Assembly: GCA_934869045.1 (NCBI GenBank)
Contig: CAKXAF010000099.1
Location: 1 to 8,812 of the forward strand
Direction of reading: 5' to 3'
Length of the DNA: 8,812 nucleotides
Source: an uncultured Nitrososphaerota archaeon
GTDB taxonomy: Bacteria; Bacillota; Clostridia; Oscillospirales; Ruminococcaceae
Under the pieces are notes generated by a model. That model did no database searches and had not been told where the DNA came from. It saw only the letters and a list, made by a program, of their open reading frames with translations. Each line of letters starts with the position of its first letter. Position 1 is the stretch's first letter. Shown one piece after another: positions 1 to 6,252 of this stretch. A program made the position numbers and the translations under genes.

Positions 1-1126
1 TTTGGCGGAGGCGGACGCCGGCGTCATGGGCGGCGTCATGGAGCATCTTTACAAAGAGTTCTCCGGTCATAAAGTGGGAGCAGGAGCAGGTGGCCAGGTA
101 TCCGCCGGGAGGGAGCAGCTTCATGGCGCGATAGTTGATCTCCTTGTACCCGCGGGCCGCACTGTCTACCGTTTTCCGGGATTTGGTGAAGGCGGGCGGA
201 TCCAGAATGATAAAATCGTAGGTTTTGGGCTTGATGGCAGGGAGCAGGTCGAAAACGTTGGCCGCCTCAAAGCTCATCCGATCCGAGAGACTGTTTCGGG
301 CGGCGTTTTCCCGGGCCATAGCCACCGCGTCCTCGGAGACGTCCACGGCATGAACGTGGGCGGCCCCGCCCATGGCAGCGTTGAGCCCAAAGGAGCCGGT
401 GTGGGTAAAGCAGTCCAGCACGGCCTTGCCCCGGCTGAGGCGGGCCACGGCCTGACGGTTGTACTTCTGGTCCAGGAAAAAGCCGGTTTTCTGGCCATTT
501 TCGAAATCTACGGCGTAGCGGATGCCGTTTTCCACGATCTCTGTCCGGGTGCTGCCCGGAGTGGGAAGGCCGGGAATGGGGAAAAAGCCTTTGTTCTGGG
601 AAAGTCCCTCCAGCTCCCGGATCGCCACGTCGTTGCGCTCATAGACACCGGTAATCTGCTGGCCGTCCTCCTGAAGAATCCGGCAGAGCAGGGGAAAGAG
701 CAGATCTTTGAGGCGGTCAATACCCAAGGAGAGGGTTTGTGTGACCAAAATGCCGCCGAAGCGGTCCACGGTCAGGCCGGGGAAGGAGTCGGCTTCCCCG
801 AAAATAAGGCGGCAGCAGGAAACATCATCTCCCATGACCGTTTTGCGATACTCCCAGGCGTGGCGGAGGCGGCGCTCAAAAAAGGCTTCGTCGAAGCGGT
901 CGTTGGCGTTGCGGGAAATGAGCCGGATCCGGATTTTGGAGCGGCTGTTGTAGAAGCCGGTGCCGAGATAGGCTCCCCGCGGGCTGAAAACGTCGGTGAG
1001 CGCCCCGTCCTCACAGGCGGGGGGCTGGATAACTTCGGTGTCATAGATCCAGGGGTGGCCTGATTCGATGCTCCGCTGAGCCTTTTGGGTGACGGCGGCA
1101 GAGGGGTAGGGGCGGGACTGTTTCAT
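1..1126 (-). CDS. rlmI: Class I SAM-dependent rRNA methyltransferase, RlmI/YccW type (3' end cut by window edge)
   Basis: The minus-strand frame from ATG at 1126 stays open for 375 codons to the window edge. Family members have about 390-400 residues, so roughly the last 20 are missing. The N-terminus carries a PUA-like RNA-binding region (GHPWIYDTEV, about residues 23-32). A linker follows, with GQKTGFFLDQ at 211-220. The Rossmann methyltransferase domain has the SAM loop VLDCFTHTGSFG (236-247), an acidic VDVS (261-264), DPPAF (309-313) and TCSCSHF (346-352) with the expected cysteines. RlmI methylates C5 of a 23S rRNA cytosine in E. coli; the same target here is inferred from family. The start follows GAAGG with 6-nt spacing. 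The gene lies behind the CBS gene but is separated from it by a terminator, so it probably has its own promoter. The family call is firm; the exact rRNA position is not. Confidence 0.9.
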   Translation of the reverse strand, partial: MKQSRPYPSAAVTQKAQRSIESGHPWIYDTEVIQPPACEDGALTDVFSPRGAYLGTGFYNSRSKIRIRLISRNANDRFDEAFFERRLRHAWEYRKTVMGDDVSCCRLIFGEADSFPGLTVDRFGGILVTQTLSLGIDRLKDLLFPLLCRILQEDGQQITGVYERNDVAIRELEGLSQNKGFFPIPGLPTPGSTRTEIVENGIRYAVDFENGQKTGFFLDQKYNRQAVARLSRGKAVLDCFTHTGSFGLNAAMGGAAHVHAVDVSEDAVAMARENAARNSLSDRMSFEAANVFDLLPAIKPKTYDFIILDPPAFTKSRKTVDSAARGYKEINYRAMKLLPPGGYLATCSCSHFMTGELFVKMLHDAAHDAGVRLRQ

Positions 1127-1188
1127 AAAGGGCCTTCTTTCATTGGAAGATTGTGATTTGGCTGCCCGGATTCAATGGGAGCAGGCAG

Positions 1189-1213
1189 AAAAAAACCCGG
1201 CGCGGCTGCCGGG
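1189..1213 (-). terminator. Intrinsic terminator of the CBS-domain gene
   Basis: Read on the minus strand, CCCGGC and GCCGGG form a 6-bp GC-only stem around a 6-nt loop, followed at once by seven T residues. It begins 6 nt past the CBS gene stop codon and about 60 nt before the methyltransferase start, so it separates the two genes. Confidence 0.85.
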
Positions 1214-1219
1214 CGGGAT

Positions 1220-1672
1220 TCAGCGAGGGAGCATGGCGGGTTCCGGAACAGGACCGTACACCGCCTCCAGGGTTTTATACCGTTCGTAGCAGAACTGGAT
1301 GATGGCCTTGCGTTTGACGATGCCGATAAACACGCCGCGGTCATCCACAACGGGTATGAAGTTCTGATTCAGGGATTTTTCGATGAGGTCCTCCATGTTG
1401 GTATCGATGCGGACCGGTCGGTAGCGGGTGAGACGGGGTACGTCGGCGATAGGGAGGTTTTCCGCTTGCTTCAGGTCCAGGTCGCAGCGATTTTTGACGG
1501 CCCAGAGCAGGTCGCCTTCGGTGATGGTGCCGGCGTAACTGCCGTCCCGGCCGATGACCGGAATGGCGGAATAACGGTGGTGTTCCATTTTTTCCAGGGC
1601 CTGCCGCATAGTGAAGTCGTCGTAAAGGTAAGCGACGTCGTTTTTCGGTGTAAGAAAAAGAAGAATGTTCAT
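1220..1672 (-). CDS. Stand-alone tandem CBS-domain protein
   Basis: This is a 150-residue soluble protein made almost entirely of two CBS motifs. The first runs over about residues 15-60 (DFTMRQALEKM, YSAIPVIGRDGSYAGTITEGDLLW). The second runs over about 80-125 (FIPVVDDRGVFIGIVKRKAII). Paired CBS motifs form a Bateman module that usually binds adenine nucleotides. The size and the N-terminal FLTPKNDVAYLYDD resemble Firmicute DarB/CbpA-like proteins, some of which bind c-di-AMP; that ligand is only inferred here. No catalytic or membrane domain is attached, so a regulatory or partner-binding role is likely. I chose the ATG at 1672 because AAAGGA lies 8 nt upstream. An in-frame ATG at 1681 overlaps that ribosome binding site and would add three residues. 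The gene has its own -10 box and its own terminator. Confidence 0.88.
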   Translation of the reverse strand: MNILLFLTPKNDVAYLYDDFTMRQALEKMEHHRYSAIPVIGRDGSYAGTITEGDLLWAVKNRCDLDLKQAENLPIADVPRLTRYRPVRIDTNMEDLIEKSLNQNFIPVVDDRGVFIGIVKRKAIIQFCYERYKTLEAVYGPVPEPAMLPR

Positions 1673-1779
1673 GACCGTCATCCTTTATGGTTCATTTCAA
1701 ATTTCCGCCGGGAAACGCTGAAGGCCTCGTGGAACCGCGGCATAAATTGAGAAAAGAGGTTTCAGTTTGTTCCGAAATT

Positions 1780-1785
1780 ATTATA
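1780..1785 (-). promoter_or_regulatory. -10 box of the CBS-domain gene
   Basis: A perfect TATAAT reads on the minus strand about 108 nt upstream of the CBS start. No convincing -35 hexamer sits 16-18 nt further upstream, so the promoter may be weak or activator-dependent. The resulting leader would be about 100 nt. Confidence 0.5.
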
Positions 1786-1799
1786 CCACGGGAACAGGA

Positions 1800-2057
1800 G
1801 AGGGAGGTGAATATTTTATGAATCTCCTATAAAAAAACTCTCGGTCCGGTTTTGGTAAAAGGATTTGAAAGCCTTTTCCGACTGATCGCGTTCCTCTGGT
1901 CTTGCACAGGTAGGGATAAAACGGATTTGGAGGAGGCGTTTTTGAGATGGAAAGAGTCAACGCGTTTCTGTATTTGTCGAAGTGAAATAATTTTTTTTAA
2001 AAATTCATCATTTTTTAGCTTTGATTGATAAATTTTAATGGTTGTCCAAAAATGGTC
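1800..2057. other. AT-rich intergenic region with two near-empty ribosome binding sites
   Basis: No credible protein gene lies in this stretch. On the plus strand AGGGAGGTGA at 1801 precedes an ATG at 1818 that reads only four codons (MNLL, stop at 1830-1832). AGGAGG at 1931 precedes an ATG at 1947 that reads 12 codons (MERVNAFLYLSK, stop at 1983-1985). AAAAGG (1857) can pair with CCTTTT (1872), and eight T residues occur at about 1991-1998 after a weak AT hairpin. This could be gene remnants, a small transcript, or chance. Longer open frames here on the minus strand run across the tRNA and lack ribosome binding sites. Confidence 0.3.
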
Positions 2058-2086
2058 TTGCAATTTTGAGGCGACTATGCTATAAT
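2058..2086 (+). promoter_or_regulatory. Promoter of the tRNA-Ala gene
   Basis: TTGCAA (2058-2063), a 17-nt spacer and a perfect TATAAT (2081-2086) form a near-consensus housekeeping sigma promoter. The -10 ends 40 nt before the mature tRNA 5' end, leaving a 5' leader of about 30 nt for RNase P to remove. Confidence 0.85.
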
Positions 2087-2126
2087 AAATAAGCACTTGA
2101 GAGTGAAGTAAAAAGAGTCTGAAAAT

Positions 2127-2202
<76 letters not shown>

Positions 2203-2211
2203 TCGATTAAT

Positions 2212-2247
2212 AAAAATCCGTTTCCAAAGGAAACGGATTTTTTGTTT
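2212..2247 (+). terminator. Intrinsic terminator of the tRNA gene, probably bidirectional
   Basis: A near-perfect stem of about 14 bp, with core ATCCGTTTCC/GGAAACGGAT, closes a 3-nt AAA loop. On the plus strand it ends in a run of six T residues about 10 nt past the tRNA CCA. The A-run on its left gives a shorter T-run on the minus strand, so it may also stop the convergent AraC-type gene about 80 nt away. Confidence 0.92.
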
Positions 2248-2323
2248 TACTACAAGTTGTTTCGGGCAGCTCCGTTTATAAATTTTGGTGGATACGGACG
2301 ATCTCTGCAGATAGCTGAAAACG

Positions 2324-3097
2324 CTACCGGTTATGCATGGTTCGGTATTCCCGCGGAGAGCAGCCCGCTTCCTCCCGGAAGCGTTTCCCAAAATAGCTGG
2401 GGCTTTCAAATCCGCAGAGGCGTCCGATCTCTTCAACACTCTTGGAGCTATAACGAAGGAACTGCTTGGCTTTTGCCACCCGGATTTTTTTTAGCTGCTC
2501 CATAACGGTGATACCGTGTTCTTTTCCGTAATAGTGGCAGAGCGCAAACCGGTCCATCCGCACCTGCTGTGCGATTTCGTCTAATGTAAGAGGTTCACTG
2601 TAGTGATTTTCCAAAAATTGGCGAATCTGCACGGAGGGGGATGCGCTGATTGCAAAAAGGGCCTCCATCACCTCGGTCAGCCACCCGTATCCGGCAGCTG
2701 ATCGAGAAATGATGGAGCTGTTGCTTTCGCAGGCCTCCGCCAGAGATGCGGTCGCAGGCCCCAGGGCAGCCGGTGTGCGAAACTGGAAAAAATCCGGAGC
2801 ATGATAGTAATCCAACACTCCCTCCGCCCCGCGAAAGGTACACCACGCGGTATGCATCCCTGCACTGCTTTCGTACCGGTGGGGTACATTCCGGCGAAAA
2901 AACATTCCCTCGTCCTTTCCCAGAAAAAAGCGCTGGCCGCCTGCTGAAAAGTTCCCTTCGCCTTCTACAATCCAGATGAATTGGTGAAATTCAAAGCCCT
3001 CCGGGCGGTCAATGGCGCCCTGCCGTGTGCTCTCACCCAGCGTGCAGAGCACAAACGGAAGGGCGTCGTAAAGCTCTCTGTGGATTTCAGCAAACAT
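2324..3097 (-). CDS. AraC/XylS-family transcriptional regulator
   Basis: This 257-residue protein has the classic two-part layout. The N-terminal half is a cupin-like sensor (about residues 30-80: FHQFIWIVEGEGNFSAGGQ, then NVPHRYES). The C-terminal 100 residues hold two helix-turn-helix motifs: LTLDEIAQQVRMDRFALCHYYG (about 170-192) and SVEEIGRLCGFESPSYFGKRF (about 219-240), ending in SPREYR. Such proteins bind a small ligand, often a sugar, and usually activate a neighbouring operon. The gene is divergent from the dehydrogenase/isomerase operon across 134 bp, so that operon is the likely target. I prefer ATG 3097, with AAAGGA 9 nt upstream. An in-frame ATG at 3115 has no ribosome binding site. 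The ligand is unknown. Confidence 0.92.
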   Translation of the reverse strand: MFAEIHRELYDALPFVLCTLGESTRQGAIDRPEGFEFHQFIWIVEGEGNFSAGGQRFFLGKDEGMFFRRNVPHRYESSAGMHTAWCTFRGAEGVLDYYHAPDFFQFRTPAALGPATASLAEACESNSSIISRSAAGYGWLTEVMEALFAISASPSVQIRQFLENHYSEPLTLDEIAQQVRMDRFALCHYYGKEHGITVMEQLKKIRVAKAKQFLRYSSKSVEEIGRLCGFESPSYFGKRFREEAGCSPREYRTMHNR

Positions 3098-3133
3098 TAC
3101 ACAAGATCCTTTCATTATTACAATAAGATTTTA

Positions 3134-3162
3134 TTGACTTTCCTATATTTGAACAATATAAT
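3134..3162 (+). promoter_or_regulatory. Promoter of the dehydrogenase/isomerase operon
   Basis: TTGACT (3134-3139), a 17-nt spacer and a perfect TATAAT (3157-3162) lie 69 nt upstream of the operon's first start codon. With such a strong core, repression or modest activation by the divergent AraC-type protein are both possible. Confidence 0.82.
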
Positions 3163-3190
3163 TATAGTATCAACAGGGCAAAAAGTAAAT
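3161..3190 (-). promoter_or_regulatory. Possible promoter of the AraC-type gene
   Basis: On the minus strand TTTACT (3190-3185), an 18-nt spacer and TATAAT (3166-3161) overlap the plus-strand -10 box. An alternative with a 17-nt spacer is TTGTTC with TAAAAT, closer to the gene. Either would put the divergent transcripts in competition within the same 60 bp. Which one is used cannot be decided from sequence. Confidence 0.4.
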
Positions 3191-3231
3191 GCCCCGCATG
3201 AAAAAATGGACAAAAATGGGAGGGACCTGTT

Positions 3232-4236
3232 ATGGGAAAAACCCGGGTTGGATTGATCGGCTGCGGCGGCCGCGCCGGCGCGCATATGGACGCGCTGCTG
3301 AAGATGGAGGATGTCGAGGTCGTTGCGGTTGCAGACCCCGTCGAGGAGCGCCGTCTGGCGGCCGCGAAAAAGTTTGGCTGCGATCGTATCTATGAGGATC
3401 ATGCAGCTCTTTACGACAGCGAAAGCCGGGACACGCTGGATTGCATTTTTATTTCCATTGAGCCGACCGCTCATACGGATACCGAAACCCGCGCCATCGA
3501 GCTGGGCATTCCGTTTTTGGTGGAGAAGCCCATGACTCTGGATCTGGATCAGGCGGATGAAATCGCCCGGCGTGTGGAGGAGACCGGCCTGATTACCGCC
3601 GTCGGCTTCCAGGACCGCTACCTGGACCTGATCGAGATGGTAAGGGATGAGCTTCCCAAGCATCCGGCAGGCGGCCTTGTTTATGGTGCGTGGGTCGGCG
3701 GGATCCCCGGCGTCTGGTGGTGGCAGAAAAAATCCACCTGCGGCGGTCAGTTGGTAGAGCAGAACATCCATCTGGTCGACGGACTGCGGTATCTGTTCGG
3801 AGAGCCGCTTTCGGTGTACGCCACCTGCTCCCGGGGCATGGTTACGGCGGGCGTTGATGCCGCACCGGAATATGATACCGATGACCACTCCACCGCCGTC
3901 ATCCGGTTCCGGAACAATGTTACCGCCACGCTGGTCAGCGGCTGTTACTGCCAGGGCGTGCGCCCCAACTGCGGGTTGGTCATCTCCCTGAAGGACATGG
4001 TCCTCGACTACCGTCTCCGCAACAACCTGATCATCAAAACAGAGCGGGAAACCCGGGATATCGGGCGGGGCGTGGATCAGACATATTTGCTGGACCGGGC
4101 CTTTGTCACAGCTGTACAGACAGGAGACAAGAGCCTGATCCGTTCGCCTTACGCCGACGCGCTGAAATCGCTGAAACTGGGCTTTGCCGCCAATCAGTCG
4201 ATGGAAACCGGTCAAGTGATCTATTTTAAAGAATAG
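3232..4236 (+). CDS. Gfo/Idh/MocA-family NAD(P)-dependent oxidoreductase
   Basis: At 334 residues this is the typical family length. An N-terminal Rossmann fold has the dinucleotide loop GLIGCGGRAGAH (7-18) and an acidic VAVADP at strand 2 (31-36). The hallmark EKP lies at 98-100, with K99 the expected catalytic lysine, followed by GFQDRY (125-130). The C-terminal substrate domain has GGQLVEQNIHLVD (171-183). H180 and D183 are conserved, while E176 stands where many members have Asp. Family members oxidise or reduce hydroxyls of sugars, inositols or sugar acids. ATG 3232 has GGGAGGG 7 nt upstream. It is the first gene of a two-gene operon with an isomerase-like protein, behind an AraC-type regulator. 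The substrate is not readable from sequence. Confidence 0.93.
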   Translation: MGKTRVGLIGCGGRAGAHMDALLKMEDVEVVAVADPVEERRLAAAKKFGCDRIYEDHAALYDSESRDTLDCIFISIEPTAHTDTETRAIELGIPFLVEKPMTLDLDQADEIARRVEETGLITAVGFQDRYLDLIEMVRDELPKHPAGGLVYGAWVGGIPGVWWWQKKSTCGGQLVEQNIHLVDGLRYLFGEPLSVYATCSRGMVTAGVDAAPEYDTDDHSTAVIRFRNNVTATLVSGCYCQGVRPNCGLVISLKDMVLDYRLRNNLIIKTERETRDIGRGVDQTYLLDRAFVTAVQTGDKSLIRSPYADALKSLKLGFAANQSMETGQVIYFKE

Positions 4237-4246
4237 GAGAACCGCC

Positions 4247-5005
4247 ATGAGACTTTGTGTACCGATTCCCTGCTTTTTTTCAAAGATGGACTTTCCCGCC
4301 GCGATCCGCAAGGTCCGGGAGCTGGGTTTTGACGCAGCCGAAACCTATAATTGGAAAGCGCTGGATCTGGACGCTGTCCGGGCGGCTTGCGAGGAGGCCG
4401 ATGTAGAGCTGCTTAGCATGTGTACCACCGAGTTTCGCATGACGGATCCAGCCTGCCGGGAGCTGTGGCTTGCCGGGCTCAGGGAGAGCTGCGAGGCAGC
4501 AGTCAAAGTGGGCGCAAAGCGGCTGATCACCCAGGTCGGGCCGGATACCGGCGCTCCACGGGAGGAGCAGCACGCCAGCATCGTGGCCGCTCTGCGGGAA
4601 GCGAAGCCCATCCTGGAGACCACCGGCGTCACCATTATGATCGAACCCCTCAACACCCTGGTGAACCATCCCGGCTATTATCTGTGGTCTGCGGCGGAGG
4701 GGTTTGAGATCGTCCGGGAGGTGGATCACCCGCTGGTCAAGGTCGTCTATGACATTTACCATCAGCAGGTTATGGAGGGGAACATCATCCCAAACATCAC
4801 CAATAACCTGGACTGTATCGCCCACCTGCACAGCGCCGGGCATCCCGGCCGCCATGAGCTGCAGTACGGCGAAAATGATTACAAGGTCATCTTCGCTGCC
4901 GTGGACAAAGCCGGTTACACCGGGTCCTGCGGCTTGGAATACAGCCCGCTGATGGATCCCGAGGAAAGCCTCAGGGAGGTCCGCCGTATCTATCTGGGCG
5001 AGTGA
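4247..5005 (+). CDS. Sugar isomerase/epimerase, hydroxypyruvate-isomerase (Hyi)-like TIM barrel
   Basis: This 252-residue protein spans the xylose-isomerase-like TIM barrel. Motifs match the hydroxypyruvate isomerase group: MIEPLN (131-136, E133), VVYDIYHQQVMEGN (166-179, D169), HLHSAGHPGRHE (193-204) and GLEYSP (229-234, E231). E133, D169, a His in 193-195 and E231 are the expected divalent-metal and catalytic set. Hyi proper converts hydroxypyruvate to tartronate semialdehyde, but close relatives act on 2-oxo-tetronates or other keto sugars. The start follows TAGGAG, which overlaps the upstream gene's stop, with a 10-nt gap, so the two genes are probably translationally linked. Together they could oxidise a polyol or sugar hydroxyl and then rearrange the keto product. 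The exact reaction is unproven. Confidence 0.88.
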   Translation: MRLCVPIPCFFSKMDFPAAIRKVRELGFDAAETYNWKALDLDAVRAACEEADVELLSMCTTEFRMTDPACRELWLAGLRESCEAAVKVGAKRLITQVGPDTGAPREEQHASIVAALREAKPILETTGVTIMIEPLNTLVNHPGYYLWSAAEGFEIVREVDHPLVKVVYDIYHQQVMEGNIIPNITNNLDCIAHLHSAGHPGRHELQYGENDYKVIFAAVDKAGYTGSCGLEYSPLMDPEESLREVRRIYLGE

Positions 5006-5020
5006 AAACTGCAGCAAAAA

Positions 5021-5051
5021 GCGCCTTTGGCTTCAGCCAAAGGCGCGTTTT
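5021..5051. terminator. Bidirectional terminator between the isomerase and cysK genes
   Basis: GCGCCTTTGGC (5021-5031) and GCCAAAGGCGC (5036-5046) form a perfect 11-bp stem around TTCA. On the plus side it is followed by GTTTT. On the minus side it is followed by five T residues (AAAAA at 5016-5020). It begins 15 nt after the isomerase stop and 14 nt after the end of cysK, so it serves both convergent genes. Confidence 0.93.
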
Positions 5052-5060
5052 GGATCCGGT

Positions 5061-5990
5061 TTATTCGGTGAACATGGGGGTGGACAGATATCGTTCTCCG
5101 GTGTCCGGAAGCAGAGCGACGATGATTTTCCCCTTGTTCTCCGGGCGTTTAGCCAGCTGGGCGGCGGCCCAGACAGCGGCTCCGGAGGAGATTCCCACCA
5201 GAAGGCCCTCCTTTCGGGCAAGGGTGCGGCCGGTTTCAAAGGCATCTTCATTTTTAACGGTTATGATTTCGTCGTAAACGCTGGTATTTAGGGTGTCCGG
5301 AATGAAACCCGCGCCGATGCCCTGGATTTTATGCGGGCCGGATGTCCCCTTTGAAAGTACCGGCGAACCCTCCGGCTCCACGGCGACGATCTGGACGTTG
5401 GGATTCTGCTCTTTGAGATATTCTCCCACCCCGGTGATGGTGCCGCCCGTGCCGACGCCGGCGACGAAGATATCCACCTTCCCGTCGGTATCTGTCCAGA
5501 TTTCCGGGCCGGTGGTGGCGCGGTGTACGGCTGGGTTGGCCGGATTGGAAAACTGGCTGGGCAGAAAGCTTCCGGGCATTTCTGCAGCCAGTTCCCGGGC
5601 CTTGGCGATGGCGCCCTTCATGCCCTTGGCGCCTTCGGTTAAAACCAGCTCTGCGCCGTAGGCTTTCAGGAGGTTCCGGCGCTCCACGCTCATGGTTTCC
5701 GGCATGGTCAGGATGATCCGGTAGCCCCTGGACGCGGCTGCCGCCGCCAGGCCGATGCCGGTGTTGCCGCTGGTCGGCTCAATGATGACAGAGCCCTGCT
5801 TCAGGAGTCCCTTTTTCTCCGCGTCGTCAATCATGGCTTTCGCGATGCGGTCCTTTACGCTGCCTGCGGGATTGAAATATTCCAGTTTGCCGTAAACATC
5901 GGCCTCCAGCCCGTGCTGTGCAATGTAGTTGTTCAGCTTCAGCAAAGGGGTTCCGCCGATCAGGTCGGTAATTCTGTCAAATGTTTTCAT
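5061..5990 (-). CDS. cysK: Cysteine synthase A (O-acetylserine sulfhydrylase)
   Basis: This PLP enzyme of 309 residues makes L-cysteine from O-acetylserine and sulfide. Numbering from M(5990): GGTPLL lies near the N-terminus, NPAGSVKDR at 40-48 has the PLP-binding K46, TSGNTG at 73-78 is the substrate loop, and GTGGT at 180-184 binds the PLP phosphate. EPEGSPVLS, GPHKIQGIGAGF and GISSGA follow, as in canonical CysK. Length is normal and no key residue is missing. Two in-frame ATGs compete. AAGGAG is 9 nt from ATG 5990 but only 3 nt from ATG 5996, so 5990 is preferred; the alternative adds Met-Asn. The leader of about 130 nt carries a cysteine-ending small frame. The gene is divergent from metY, the matching homocysteine-forming enzyme. 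Confidence 0.96.
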   Translation of the reverse strand: MKTFDRITDLIGGTPLLKLNNYIAQHGLEADVYGKLEYFNPAGSVKDRIAKAMIDDAEKKGLLKQGSVIIEPTSGNTGIGLAAAAASRGYRIILTMPETMSVERRNLLKAYGAELVLTEGAKGMKGAIAKARELAAEMPGSFLPSQFSNPANPAVHRATTGPEIWTDTDGKVDIFVAGVGTGGTITGVGEYLKEQNPNVQIVAVEPEGSPVLSKGTSGPHKIQGIGAGFIPDTLNTSVYDEIITVKNEDAFETGRTLARKEGLLVGISSGAAVWAAAQLAKRPENKGKIIVALLPDTGERYLSTPMFTE

Positions 5991-6045
5991 ATTCATTCAC
6001 TCCTTCTTGATCCTTATGAAACGTATGCTTCAGGCAGTTGGTGCA

Positions 6046-6078
6046 TCAACATCGCGGGGGCTTAAGGAATATGTTCAT
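6046..6078 (-). CDS. Putative cysteine-ending leader peptide upstream of cysK
   Basis: A 10-codon frame, MNIFLKPPRC-stop, lies inside the predicted cysK 5' leader. AAAGGAG ends 9 nt before its ATG. It ends 55 nt before the cysK start. The peptide has a Pro-Pro pair and its last sense codon is TGT (Cys), which would make the ribosome pause near the stop when charged tRNA-Cys is low. Its ribosome binding site can fold with the following bases (GAAAGG/CCTTTC around AGCA). The frame is too short for coding statistics, so the evidence is only its position, binding site and codon content. No homologue is claimed. Confidence 0.45.
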   Translation of the reverse strand: MNIFLKPPRC

Positions 6079-6104
6079 AGAAAGGTGCTCCTTTCAAAAC
6101 TTAT

Positions 6105-6129
6105 TAAACATATTTATTTTATATGTTTA
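6105..6129 (-). promoter_or_regulatory. Inverted repeat at the cysK transcription start
   Basis: TAAACATAT and ATATGTTTA are perfect 9-bp arms separated by 7 nt. They begin at the last base of the cysK -10 box and cover the expected start of transcription. This is a good place for a repressor operator. An RNA hairpin of A-U pairs is less likely to matter. A cysteine repressor such as an Rrf2/CymR-type protein is possible but unproven. Confidence 0.5.
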
Positions 6130-6157
6130 TAATAACACCGAGGTTCCGGTTTGTCAA
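6129..6157 (-). promoter_or_regulatory. cysK promoter
   Basis: On the minus strand TTGACA (6157-6152), a 17-nt spacer and TATTAT (6134-6129) make a near-consensus promoter. Transcription would start near 6122, giving a leader of about 130 nt that includes the small cysteine-ending frame. Confidence 0.85.
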
Positions 6158-6214
6158 TCTGTTTTTAGAAATTTTTTATTGTGCCGGTTTGCGGAAAAAA
6201 TTTCCCCAAACCTC

Positions 6215-6243
6215 TTGACAAATCGGCATCGGGCGTGTAAACT
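6215..6243 (+). promoter_or_regulatory. metY promoter
   Basis: TTGACA (6215-6220), a 17-nt spacer and TAAACT (6238-6243) form a likely promoter with a perfect -35. Transcription would start near 6250, giving a metY leader of about 185 nt. TATACT at 6270-6275 is a better -10 on its own but has no -35 partner. Confidence 0.65.
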
Positions 6244-6252
6244 ATAACTTAT

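Noticed and set aside
2..1063. Long plus-strand open frame (about 353 codons) at the left end
   Set aside because: It is the exact complement-frame shadow of the rRNA methyltransferase, which has clear family motifs; the plus-strand product has none and no start signal.
1673..1762. A 21-codon frame (MPRFHEAF...) in the CBS gene leader
   Set aside because: It has no ribosome binding site and simply ends across the CBS start region; no feature suggests it is translated.
3118..4311. Minus-strand open frame of about 397 codons across the dehydrogenase gene
   Set aside because: Antisense shadow of a GC-rich gene. It would cover the divergent promoter region and has no recognisable domain.
4280..5017. 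Minus-strand open frame of about 245 codons across the isomerase gene
   Set aside because: Shadow frame. It starts at the bidirectional terminator and lacks a binding site or motifs.
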